Shown: positions 9,133-16,717 of the stretch, piece after piece
How the letters are laid out: the number at the start of each line of letters is the position of its first letter
How positions within the stretch are numbered: position 1 is the stretch's first letter
Assembly (NCBI RefSeq): GCF_014696315.1
Contig: NZ_JACJPX010000005.1
Coordinates: 124,001-188,000, forward strand
Reading direction: 5' to 3'
DNA: 64,000 bases
Origin: Calothrix membranacea FACHB-236
GTDB taxonomy: Bacteria; Cyanobacteriota; Cyanobacteriia; Cyanobacteriales; Nostocaceae
Notes under the pieces: model-generated
The model's input: only the letters and a program-made list of their open reading frames with translations
What the model was told of the DNA's origin: nothing
Databases searched by the model: none
Made by a program: the position numbers and the translations under genes

Positions 9133-10089
9133 ATGTCAAATACTGAACTGTCGGATTCCCAAAGCCACTTAACTGAGAAACAAGCCACCCCACTGTCAAA
9201 TCCATCTGGGGAATTTGTAGTGCAATTCTGGGGTGTGAGAGGTTTGGTTGCTACTCCAAGCGGCAATACCACGCGCTATGGTGGAAATACTGCTTGTGTG
9301 GAAATGCGTGTAGGTGCAAAACATTTAATTTTTGATGGGGGTACTGGCTTAAGGTTACTGGGTAAAACTTGGCAAGAATTAGAACAGCCAATAGAAGCCT
9401 ATCTATTTTTTACTAACTCCCAGTCCAATCGCATTCAGGGGTTTCCTTTTTTTGGACCTGCGTTTGTTGCTAAAAATCGCTTTCATATTTACGGTTCAGC
9501 CGCCTCAAACAGCGCCTCAATCAAGCAATGTCTGTGCGATCAAATGCTGCAACCACACTTTCCCTACCCGTTACAGGTGATGCAGTCAGAATTGCATTTC
9601 CACAATATAAATCCTGGTAGCGAAGTAAAGCTAGGGGATCTCACGATTCACACAGCATTAATTAACAAACATCAGCGTTCTGTTGGCTATCGAGTTGATT
9701 GGCAAGGTTATAGCGTTGCTTACATCACCGACTTGTCTAAAGATCCTGAGCAAGTAGAACAAGATAAAATTTTACAGCTAATTCAAGGAGCTGATTTACT
9801 GATTGCTAACAGTACCTATGCTCCCCCGACTGCTCACAATAATGATTCATCTAATTTACAGTGGCAAACTGCTGTGGATTTAGCTAGCAAAGCTGGCGTT
9901 AATAGCTTAGTTATCTCTCATTATCATCCAGATGATGATGATGATTTTCTTGATCGCGTACAATCGGAAGTTAATTCTGCATTCCCTAAAGCATTATTAG
10001 CACGTGAAGGTATGGTGTTATCTGTGAGTCATCACCAGACAAACGGAACAAAGACAACAAAGAAGACAAAAAAGACCAAGGAGAAGTAA
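9133..10089 (+). CDS. MBL-fold metallo-hydrolase
   Basis: A 318-residue metallo-beta-lactamase-fold protein. The N-terminal strand WGVRGLVATPSGNTTRYGGN with IFDGGTGLRLLG, and the later ISHYHPDDDDDF, match the group of cyanobacterial MBL proteins related to phosphodiesterase-like enzymes. The usual HxHxDH metal motif is not obvious: around residue 95 the sequence reads FFTNSQSNRIQGFPFF, where active members have a TH-x-HxDH stretch. Metal binding may therefore be reduced or lost. The C-terminus is a Lys/Thr tail (KTTKKTKKTKEK). It starts 12 bp after panD. Substrate unknown. Confidence 0.75.
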   Translation: MSNTELSDSQSHLTEKQATPLSNPSGEFVVQFWGVRGLVATPSGNTTRYGGNTACVEMRVGAKHLIFDGGTGLRLLGKTWQELEQPIEAYLFFTNSQSNRIQGFPFFGPAFVAKNRFHIYGSAASNSASIKQCLCDQMLQPHFPYPLQVMQSELHFHNINPGSEVKLGDLTIHTALINKHQRSVGYRVDWQGYSVAYITDLSKDPEQVEQDKILQLIQGADLLIANSTYAPPTAHNNDSSNLQWQTAVDLASKAGVNSLVISHYHPDDDDDFLDRVQSEVNSAFPKALLAREGMVLSVSHHQTNGTKTTKKTKKTKEK

Positions 10090-10097
10090 TTAATAAC

Positions 10098-10133
10098 AGT
10101 TAACTGTTGACTGTTAACTGTTGACTGTTAACT
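10098..10133. repeat. STRR heptamer array (GTTAACT/GTTGACT units)
   Basis: About five tandem heptamers alternating TTAACTG and TTGACTG, the short tandemly repeated repetitive (STRR) class known from heterocystous cyanobacteria. The array overlaps the 3' end of cnaT and encodes that protein's last residues. Confidence 0.85.
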
Positions 10134-11173
10134 AATTTTCTCAGGTCTTGGAGTTTGGCCGCGACTACGCCAGTAGTGAATAATTCAGAGGCTTTGGCAA
10201 TACCCGATCGCATATCTGGAGAAATACCACTGCGCCACAGGTAAAATCCACCATTCCATAAGGCTGTTTGCATCAACTCTGTGGGTTTACCAGCTAAAAC
10301 CTCTTGCATTTGGGTGAGTAATTCTGCGGTAGTCTCAAGGGGGACATTTTTGGTAGTAAATCCATAATCACGTGGTGCAAGATGTAAGCGTTCTAGCACT
10401 CCTGTAGGTGAGGATAAGCCGATAATTGCGGTGCGATCACGTGGTAAGTCACAACTACCTTCTAATCCCTTCACTAAGGTATATTTTGTGACATTCTGTA
10501 AGGCTAGCGTTTCCTGAAATAACGCTTCTGTTGGCGGATGGACAAAGCCGGGGATTATATGAACATCCCCTGCATAAGGACACCAAATTAGCTCCATTGT
10601 TGCCAAAGGTGGGCGCTTGCCTAATTGGTCGCGGTAATCCCAAATACTTTGATTTAGTGGAAAATGCTTAGGATTGTAAACAAAGCCAATTCCTGTTTGC
10701 TCTAATATTTCCTGGTTTTTTGCTAGTTGTAAAGTTGTCCAATCTATCCCTAAACCCTGCCAAATTTCTACTAAAGGAATTCCGTACTTAGTCGGGAGGC
10801 GATCGCCTCCGTGCATCACCACTGGTTGATCAACAGCAGCTAGTAACAAAGCGATGATCGGGTTGATTGGTGCAGTACGGGTTCTGCCATCATAGGGTAT
10901 GCCTAAGACTATTACTGGTCGCTCCGCCGCAATAGGTTGCAGTTTTGGCCCTAGTTCATTGTAGGCATCTAACATTCCCGCTAACTCTTCCGGCGTGGGA
11001 CGCTTGATCCGATGAGCAATTAAAAACGCCCCGATTTGGGCGGGTGTAGCTTCACCTAGCAACATCATTTTGGTAGCTGTGGCGGCTTCAGCGCGAGTTA
11101 AATTTTCTCCTGTGTGATTTCCACTTCCTACCTTTTTTAATAATTGCCTAAATAAATTGCTCATGGTACTCAA
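10100..11173 (-). CDS. cnaT: CnaT-like nitrate-assimilation regulator (anthranilate phosphoribosyltransferase fold)
   Basis: A 357-residue protein of the glycosyl transferase 3 / TrpD-like family. Its position right behind ntcB identifies it as the counterpart of Anabaena CnaT, reported to be needed for expression of the nitrate-assimilation nir operon. The N-terminal helical domain (LTRAEAATATKMMLLGEATP) and the phosphoribosyl-binding segment IPYDGRTRTAP-x-VMHGGDRLPTKYG are visible. It is unlikely to be the tryptophan enzyme: the canonical GTGGD loop is replaced by IPYDGRTRTAP. The last residues (NSQQLTVNS) are encoded by an STRR array, so the C-terminus has been altered by repeat insertion. 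What it binds or transfers is not known. Confidence 0.82.
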   Translation of the reverse strand: MSTMSNLFRQLLKKVGSGNHTGENLTRAEAATATKMMLLGEATPAQIGAFLIAHRIKRPTPEELAGMLDAYNELGPKLQPIAAERPVIVLGIPYDGRTRTAPINPIIALLLAAVDQPVVMHGGDRLPTKYGIPLVEIWQGLGIDWTTLQLAKNQEILEQTGIGFVYNPKHFPLNQSIWDYRDQLGKRPPLATMELIWCPYAGDVHIIPGFVHPPTEALFQETLALQNVTKYTLVKGLEGSCDLPRDRTAIIGLSSPTGVLERLHLAPRDYGFTTKNVPLETTAELLTQMQEVLAGKPTELMQTALWNGGFYLWRSGISPDMRSGIAKASELFTTGVVAAKLQDLRKLVNSQQLTVNS

Positions 11174-11174
11174 A

Positions 11175-11213
11175 GGTCAAGGGTCAACAGTCAACAGTCA
11201 ACAGTCAACAGTT
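11175..11213. repeat. STRR heptamer array (GTCAACA units)
   Basis: About five tandem copies of GTCAACA between ntcB and cnaT, the same heptamer class as the array at the far end of cnaT. The gene is therefore bracketed by STRRs. Confidence 0.85.
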
Positions 11214-11252
11214 ATTGGACTCTAGACTTGTGACTTTTGAGTCATCATAGCC

Positions 11253-12200
11253 TTAAGAAGCCGATCGCTGTTGGTTAATTTGTGGTGGGATATTTTGTCG
11301 CACCAGTTGCCAAAAGTGGTTAATTGGGGGAATTTGTAGGCGATCGCCAGTGGTAACCATGACCACCCGACGAGTCAAACTCGAACTATCCGACGCATTA
11401 ATGTTACTATTACAGGCTAAAGGTCGTACTGCCAAGGTGGGATCTAGCCGCGCTTCCATGAGTGCGGAATGAGGTAGCAAAGCTATCAGCTCTCCTTGAC
11501 GCACTACTCCCCGGAACGCATCTAAAGTATTAACCTCTAAAGCAGCTTGCAGTGTAGCTTCTAAACGCTCGAACCTATCTTGGATTAAACGTTGCATCCC
11601 ATAACCATCTTTAAAAACCACTTGGGGGTAACGAATTAGCTCCGACCAAGGAATATATTCATACTGGGCTAAGGGATGCTTGGCAGAAGTTAATACCTCT
11701 ATAGGTTCTTCATACAGAACTTCTACCACCATTTCGCGACCAGTAGTTAAGAAGCGATTATTCATCACGATCGCCAAATCCACCAGTCCATCTTTTAAGA
11801 CTTTTAAAGCGCGATCGCTACCCAAGGAAGTTACCCGCAATTGCACATCTGGGTAATCACGACAAAATTGTTGTAATACTGGCGGCAAATACGATCCACA
11901 CATTGAGTGAATCGCTGCAATACACAATTCTGGTTGCTTACCTGCAATTAAATCTGTTAGTTCCTCTGTCGCTGTTTGCCACTCCTGACAAATTTTTCGC
12001 ACGCGGGGTAGTAAACGTTCACCGCCTAGTGTTAGCTTGGCGTGAGTCGTGCGGTGAAATAACTCTAATCCTAAATCAGCTTCCAAGGCTTGGATTTGGC
12101 GGCTAATTGTCGATTGAGTGACACCACATTTTCTGGCCGCTTGTTGAAAGCTGCCGGTTTCCGCGATCGCTAAAAAGGCTTGCAACTGCTCTAGTCGCAT
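11253..12200 (-). CDS. ntcB: LysR-family nitrate-assimilation activator NtcB
   Basis: A 315-residue LysR-type transcriptional regulator. The N-terminus has the winged helix-turn-helix (residues about 17-37, QQAARKCGVTQSTISRQ), then a linker helix and the periplasmic-binding-like effector domain (about 90-300). The sequence as a whole matches my memory of NtcB from heterocystous cyanobacteria, the pathway-specific activator of nitrate and nitrite assimilation genes (nirA operon) that works with NtcA. Two things support the call: the adjacent cnaT gene, and a canonical NtcA-activated promoter upstream. NtcB likely senses nitrite or nitrate status; the nir operon itself is not in this window. 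Confidence 0.88.
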   Translation of the reverse strand: MRLEQLQAFLAIAETGSFQQAARKCGVTQSTISRQIQALEADLGLELFHRTTHAKLTLGGERLLPRVRKICQEWQTATEELTDLIAGKQPELCIAAIHSMCGSYLPPVLQQFCRDYPDVQLRVTSLGSDRALKVLKDGLVDLAIVMNNRFLTTGREMVVEVLYEEPIEVLTSAKHPLAQYEYIPWSELIRYPQVVFKDGYGMQRLIQDRFERLEATLQAALEVNTLDAFRGVVRQGELIALLPHSALMEARLDPTLAVRPLACNSNINASDSSSLTRRVVMVTTGDRLQIPPINHFWQLVRQNIPPQINQQRSAS

Positions 12201-12206
12201 TTTTTT

Positions 12207-12220
12207 GTAGCCTGAATTAC
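12207..12220. promoter_or_regulatory. Second NtcA-type palindrome in the ntcB leader
   Basis: GTA-N8-TAC (GTA at 12207-12209, TAC at 12218-12220), 6 bp before the ntcB start codon. It lies downstream of the predicted start of transcription, so if NtcA binds here it would more likely block than activate. It may be a chance match. Confidence 0.4.
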
Positions 12221-12236
12221 ATTTATTGATTTCATT

Positions 12237-12278
12237 AACTTAACGGATTTTCTACCTCAATTTGGTACGGTTTGTTAC
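12237..12278 (-). promoter_or_regulatory. Canonical NtcA-activated promoter of ntcB
   Basis: Reading the minus strand, GTAACAAACCGTAC (12278-12265) fits GTA-N8-TAC exactly. After exactly 22 nt it is followed by TAAGTT (12242-12237), which fits TA-N3-T. This is the class II NtcA-activated architecture, with the NtcA site replacing the -35 box. It predicts a start of transcription near 12230 and a leader of about 30 nt before ntcB. Confidence 0.85.
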
Positions 12279-12432
12279 AAGTGCTTTCCTCTGCAATATT
12301 TTAATTTAACTTTTTCTGAAAGTCGTTTTATATTTTTTCTCATTAATAGTCATCCTGAAGCCGCATTTGTCGCCAAATCTCCTCAAGACAAAATTTTCAA
12401 TTTTCTTTTTTCGTATCTAAATATCAAGACAA

Positions 12433-12558
12433 GGGGATTGGGGATTGGGGACTGGGAAGATGAGGGAGATGAGGGAGATGAGGAAGAAATAAAAAACACC
12501 CCTTACCCCTTAACCCTTAACCCATGCCCAATGCCCAATGCCCAATGCCCAATGCCCA
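12433..12558. repeat. Short tandem repeats (GGGGATT and CCCAATG units)
   Basis: Two repeat runs downstream of the HEAT-protein gene: GGGGATTGGGGATTGGGGAC at about 12433-12452, then a GAGGGAGAT run, and later at least four CCCAATG heptamers at about 12527-12556. They are the STRR-like class seen several times in this window. Confidence 0.75.
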
Positions 12559-12562
12559 TTAC

Positions 12563-13861
12563 TTACCACTCCGCCAAAGCGATCGCGACTCCTTGCTGTA
12601 AGTCGGGGGTGAGGGTGGTGTTGTTGGCTAATTGTTGTAATTGTTGACGGGCGATTTCTGGTGAGAGATTTTTGAGGGCGGCGATCGCATGTAGTCTTAC
12701 CGATGGTTCTGTATCTGCTAGGAGTAGAATCAATGGTTCAATAGCTTGGATGCAGCCTAGCTGTCCTAAAGATAGGGCGATCGCATTTTTGATGTTGGCT
12801 AGTTCTGTGGTGGGATGGTTTGATTGCAGTATTGCCAATAAAATTTCTGTGGCTAATGGCGTTAACTGTGGTTTTTGTACTCGCCCTAAAACTGTGACAA
12901 TTTCCTGCCACACTGTTTCCGATGTGCTTTGATTAAATGCTTGTTGGAGATATGCCAAACTTGTAGCTGTTCCTAACCAACTCAGGGCGCGAATAATTTC
13001 TAATTGCAGCTTGATAGATATATTTGGTGATATTAAAGCCTCAAATAAGCATTGAGCCGCATTGTCACTACCCATGCGAGCTAGGGTAATTGCAGCAGTA
13101 CAAGCAACATCTTCGTTTAAATCATAAAGTCTCGGTTGGAGTTTCGTTACTAAATCTAATGTTTCGCATAATTCAGGGCGAAAACCTAAACCTTGGGCTG
13201 CGGCGTGTCTGACTGAGGCGGCGAAATCTTCTAAAGCTTTCACCAATACAGGGGGAATACGTTCGTCATGAAAGCTGCTGAGGGCTTCAATGGCTGCGGT
13301 TCTAACTGCAGGTTGTGGATCATCTACCACACTCAAAAGCGGCGCAATGGTTTCTGTGCTACGGATATAAGAAAGCGATCGCACTGCTAAAAGTCTGGTA
13401 TCTTCTGCAAGCAAGAGTTCGGTAAGTGCAGCACTAGCAAGATGATCCATTTTCCCCAATGCACTTGCTGCCATTTCCTTGAGTTCTTGGCTATCGCTAG
13501 TTTTTAATAATTGCACCAAAGGCGCGATCGTCTCTGGATGCTGAAGTTCTCCTAATATCCTGGCTGCATACCAGCGAACTTCCTCGTCTGCGTCCTCATC
13601 TTCTAAAATCTCAACTAATCGAGGAATAGCTAATTTTCCTAGATACTGAAAAACCTTAGCAATCTCCCAGCGTTGCTGAAAATCACCCATTTCTAAGATA
13701 GAGATGGTTAAATCGAGCAAAAGCTCTTGGTTTTCCAATATTTGTGGATGTGTAGACTCTTGTTTGAGAATCAACTGTTGTAGATATTCAATCAGCAATG
13801 ACCAATCAGCTGCATCATGTGCTGCTTGTGCTTGCACCAAAAGCTGGTTGATATTCTTCAC
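12563..13861 (-). CDS. HEAT-repeat protein
   Basis: A 432-residue protein built almost wholly of HEAT/PBS-lyase-like repeats of about 31 residues. Examples are RWYAARILGELQHPETIAPLVQLL, with similar A-R-x-LG-x2 cores repeated through the chain, and VRLHAIAALKNLSPEIA near the end. Such alpha-solenoids act as protein-binding scaffolds; in cyanobacteria relatives include phycobilin lyases (CpcE type). No lyase partner (CpcF-like) is next to it, so a lyase role is not supported. Cytoplasmic, no signal peptide. Short-repeat DNA lies directly downstream. Confidence 0.8.
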   Translation of the reverse strand: MKNINQLLVQAQAAHDAADWSLLIEYLQQLILKQESTHPQILENQELLLDLTISILEMGDFQQRWEIAKVFQYLGKLAIPRLVEILEDEDADEEVRWYAARILGELQHPETIAPLVQLLKTSDSQELKEMAASALGKMDHLASAALTELLLAEDTRLLAVRSLSYIRSTETIAPLLSVVDDPQPAVRTAAIEALSSFHDERIPPVLVKALEDFAASVRHAAAQGLGFRPELCETLDLVTKLQPRLYDLNEDVACTAAITLARMGSDNAAQCLFEALISPNISIKLQLEIIRALSWLGTATSLAYLQQAFNQSTSETVWQEIVTVLGRVQKPQLTPLATEILLAILQSNHPTTELANIKNAIALSLGQLGCIQAIEPLILLLADTEPSVRLHAIAALKNLSPEIARQQLQQLANNTTLTPDLQQGVAIALAEW

Positions 13862-14031
13862 GATTCTTGCAAACCTCTACACTGGTTATCTTTTATATTT
13901 TCTCAGGATCTATACAATCTAGCCAAGGGTTCCTAGCCAGCAATCAAGTATAGAAAATCTAGAACTAATGTTCTGACTATGAACTTAATACAAAATCAAA
14001 TAATGTTTGCGACACATCAATATAATCTAGA

Positions 14032-14052
14032 GGGCAAGGCATTGCCTTGCCC
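14032..14052. repeat. Interspersed palindrome GGGCAAGGC-ATT-GCCTTGCCC
   Basis: Perfect 9-bp arms with a 3-nt loop, in the 323-bp spacer between the Rieske and HEAT genes. It resembles the common cyanobacterial repeat of the form GGGGCAAGGCATTGCCTTGCCCC, and could also serve as a transcript end for the Rieske gene. Confidence 0.7.
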
Positions 14053-14184
14053 CTACAATCTGTAGCATTCTTTTTTCAGATTGCTATAAGAGTACTTAGG
14101 GATTTCCAGAAAATAAATTATCTTCAATTACTGACATTAAGATTATATTTCTCTCCCTGCTCCTCTGCTTCCATTGGAAGCCTC

Positions 14185-14637
14185 TCAGGTTGACTGAACA
14201 ACAACAGAATCGCCTTCTATTTTTGCTGTGTAAGTTTTGAGAGGTTTATCAGCAGGGCCTTCTATCACTTTGCCATCAGCCCCAAATTCCGAGTCATGAC
14301 AAGGACATACAAATTGTTTGGCAGTTTCCTTCCAGGCGACGGTACAACCTTTATGAGTACAGGTAGGGTTAACAGCAATTAAATTTCCAGATTGAGATTT
14401 ACCAACTACTAATACAGGCCCAACTGGCGATTCCTTCACCAGTAACTGACCAGTTTTATCTAATTCTGCAACAGTACCAACTTTTACCCCATTCCCAGAT
14501 GTTGAAGATGTGGTTGCAGGTGTAGTTGCAGTTGTAGATGTCGTTGTTGTTTCGGAACTACAAGCTGCGATCGCAATAGGTAAAGAACTAGCTAGCCAAC
14601 CTAAACCCACCCAATTAATAAAATCACGACGTTTCAT
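14185..14637 (-). CDS. Exported Rieske [2Fe-2S] protein with Tat/lipoprotein-type signal
   Basis: A 150-residue Rieske-domain protein. The cluster-binding motifs CTHKGC and CPCHDSEFG are complete, giving two Cys and two His ligands. The N-terminus MKRRDFINWVG is a twin-arginine signal and ends in IAIAAC, a lipobox-like cleavage site at Cys26, so a lipid-anchored protein on the lumenal or periplasmic side is likely. A Thr/Ser-rich linker (about residues 29-48) follows. It is shorter than PetC (about 180 residues) and lacks the long membrane helix and flexible hinge of the b6f Rieske, so it is a PetC-like accessory electron carrier rather than the main subunit. Partners unknown. Confidence 0.85.
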   Translation of the reverse strand: MKRRDFINWVGLGWLASSLPIAIAACSSETTTTSTTATTPATTSSTSGNGVKVGTVAELDKTGQLLVKESPVGPVLVVGKSQSGNLIAVNPTCTHKGCTVAWKETAKQFVCPCHDSEFGADGKVIEGPADKPLKTYTAKIEGDSVVVQST

Positions 14638-14696
14638 AAGTGCTAGAAGAATTACGTAAGTTTAACTAACACATATAGAGTAAATCATTTGGTCGT

Positions 14697-14831
14697 GGGG
14701 GATTGGTAATTGGTAATTGGTAATTGGTAATTGGTCATTGGTGTTTGTCTTTTATTCTTCCCCATCTCCCTTATCTCCCTCATCTCCCACATCCCTAGTC
14801 CCCAGTCCCCAATCTCCAATCCCCAATCCCC
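14697..14831. repeat. Short tandem repeats (TTGGTAA units and CCCCAATC/CATCTCC runs)
   Basis: At 14700-14740 are four or more TTGGTAA heptamers, and from about 14760 to 14830 a pyrimidine-rich strand of CATCTCC and CCCCAATC units. Together they fill the spacer between the TpsB gene and the Rieske gene. Confidence 0.8.
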
Positions 14832-16562
14832 TTAAAAGTTGTATCCAAAACTAAAATAAAATCCATGATCTTGGGCATTATTACTGCCATCGCTTGAATC
14901 AACTAGGGGAAGTGCGTAGTCCAAGCGACCGGATAAGTGTGGGATGGGTTCCCAAATTAGCCCTAAGCCTAAACCTGCTAAAAAGGTCTGATTCGTTAGC
15001 TTGTTGGGATTGTCTGATTGATTCCAGACAGCGCCTACATCGATAAATGGTGCTAATTGCATGGTAGGCTGCCCTGAGTTGTTATAGTCAACTACAATCC
15101 GGTCTTCTACAGATAACCGAAAGCCATTGTCGCCAGAACGGGCATTTTGTCGGTAACCCCGCAGCGATTGTCCACCACCAATAACGAACTGTTGCGAGGG
15201 TAGTAAACTATCGGGGGTAAGTTGCAAGTCTAATTGAGCAATTAGCAAGTTGTTTTTAGATAATCGCTGTACACGTTGTATTTGGGTAAGCCAACTGAAA
15301 AACTGCCCATCTGGTATTGGGTCAGGGTTGGTAGTAGCATCTAAGATATTTAAGCCGATATTGAATTGCGATCGCAGCGCCCAGGCCCCTTGTAAATCGC
15401 GTTTAAGATAATCTTGCCCAAATTTCAATACTCTTGTGCGGCTGTTACCTTCAGCATCGGGGCCAATCCCAAAAGGTGTAGGTGTGTCGTTAAATAAGAA
15501 TGTTTGACCATCTTGCCAAGCAAAGCCCAAAGATAAAGCCAATTCCTCACGGGGATTGCGAATTAATGGTTGGCGGTAACTAATTTCATATAAGTTGGTA
15601 TCGCTGCGAATGCCAAAATCGACAAATTGTGGGTCAGTAATTTTATTGCTACTTGGTGCAATTCGCAGTTGAATGTTACCATTCATGGCATTTACAGGCA
15701 GGCGATATCTAAAATCATAGGCATTGGAACCGCCTGTGCTTGAGCGATAGTAGGAAGCGGTAATTTCATCACCATTGCCTGTCAGATTGCGGTTACTAAT
15801 CAACCCACCAAAACGCTCAGAGCCAACGCTGGGAGGTGAGTAATTATCTATACCAAAATAACCATAAAAAACAGGTGCCTCTTCGACACGTACTGTTAAA
15901 ATACTTTGCCCTAATTCGGTTCCCTGTTTTAAATAGGCTTCTACATTACTAAATAGCGGATCGACTTTGAGCAAGCGCAGTTGGTCTTCTAATTTATCTT
16001 TGCTGAGAGGGGAAACAGTACCTAGTTGTAGCCGACTGCGAACATAGCTAGGATTGACTTTTTCAGTTCCTAGCACTTCGATTTTTTCTACCCCACCTTC
16101 AATTACCTGAATTTGTACAACCCCGTTAGTAATTGTCTGCTCAGTGAGAATCGCTCTGGAAGTAATATATCCTCGGTTGAGATACAGTTCAGAAATCTGA
16201 TCTACAGCCCCCTGGAGTTCCGTTAAAGTCACAGAACGGCCTTCTAGAGGTTTAGTAATGGTAGCAATTTCTTCGGAACTGAAAACGGTGCTACCGATAA
16301 CTTCTATTTTGCGAACCGAAATATTGACAGATGGATCTGCTGGTGTGAGTTGTGTCGGTGGCGCATTAGGTAGAGTCGGCTGCTGTTCATTTGGGGGTAA
16401 AGGTTGAGGCGTAGGTGGAGATTGGGGAAAGCGATCAATATTGGGATTTGGTTGAGGAGGTACCTGCACCGGGGCTGTTTGTGCGATCGCAGATAAACTC
16501 GTAAATAATGCCAAGCCAGCAAAAACGACTGATAACCAAAAACGATGAAATATAAAATACAT
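14832..16562 (-). CDS. Two-partner secretion transporter (TpsB/ShlB/FhaC family)
   Basis: Outer-membrane pore of a two-partner secretion system, expected to export the large TpsA protein encoded just upstream. It has a signal peptide (residues 1-27, ending AIAQ), a proline-rich stretch to about 75, and a POTRA domain (about 80-155) including ISVRKIEVIGSTVFSSEEI. A second POTRA-like part with VQIQVIEGGVEKIEVLG follows, then a 16-strand beta-barrel region to the C-terminus ending GFYFSFGYNF, where the last residue is aromatic as in outer-membrane proteins. The barrel holds FVIGGGQSLRGYRQN, containing the conserved RGY motif of loop L6. Length (576) is normal for the family. It lies 155 bp downstream of its TpsA on the same strand. 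Confidence 0.92.
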   Translation of the reverse strand: MYFIFHRFWLSVVFAGLALFTSLSAIAQTAPVQVPPQPNPNIDRFPQSPPTPQPLPPNEQQPTLPNAPPTQLTPADPSVNISVRKIEVIGSTVFSSEEIATITKPLEGRSVTLTELQGAVDQISELYLNRGYITSRAILTEQTITNGVVQIQVIEGGVEKIEVLGTEKVNPSYVRSRLQLGTVSPLSKDKLEDQLRLLKVDPLFSNVEAYLKQGTELGQSILTVRVEEAPVFYGYFGIDNYSPPSVGSERFGGLISNRNLTGNGDEITASYYRSSTGGSNAYDFRYRLPVNAMNGNIQLRIAPSSNKITDPQFVDFGIRSDTNLYEISYRQPLIRNPREELALSLGFAWQDGQTFLFNDTPTPFGIGPDAEGNSRTRVLKFGQDYLKRDLQGAWALRSQFNIGLNILDATTNPDPIPDGQFFSWLTQIQRVQRLSKNNLLIAQLDLQLTPDSLLPSQQFVIGGGQSLRGYRQNARSGDNGFRLSVEDRIVVDYNNSGQPTMQLAPFIDVGAVWNQSDNPNKLTNQTFLAGLGLGLIWEPIPHLSGRLDYALPLVDSSDGSNNAQDHGFYFSFGYNF

Positions 16563-16717
16563 AAAAATAAATAAGTATAAAGTTTAAAAGATAAAAAATA
16601 AAGTATAAATTACTGCTAGTAAAATTGCTAGATTAGGTGCGTTTTAGCCTAATTACTGGGAATCAAAAGAGAGAACACAGCTTCATTTAGCAGTTTTTAT
16701 ACTTCATCTTTCAGCCT

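Noticed and set aside
10100-11173. trpD (tryptophan synthesis) as the identity of the cnaT gene
   Set aside because: The canonical GTGGD loop is altered, and the gene sits behind ntcB, the known place of cnaT.
12438-12647. 69-codon plus-strand frame over GGGGATT and CCCAATG repeats
   Set aside because: It is made of repeat DNA and runs into the 3' end of the HEAT gene.
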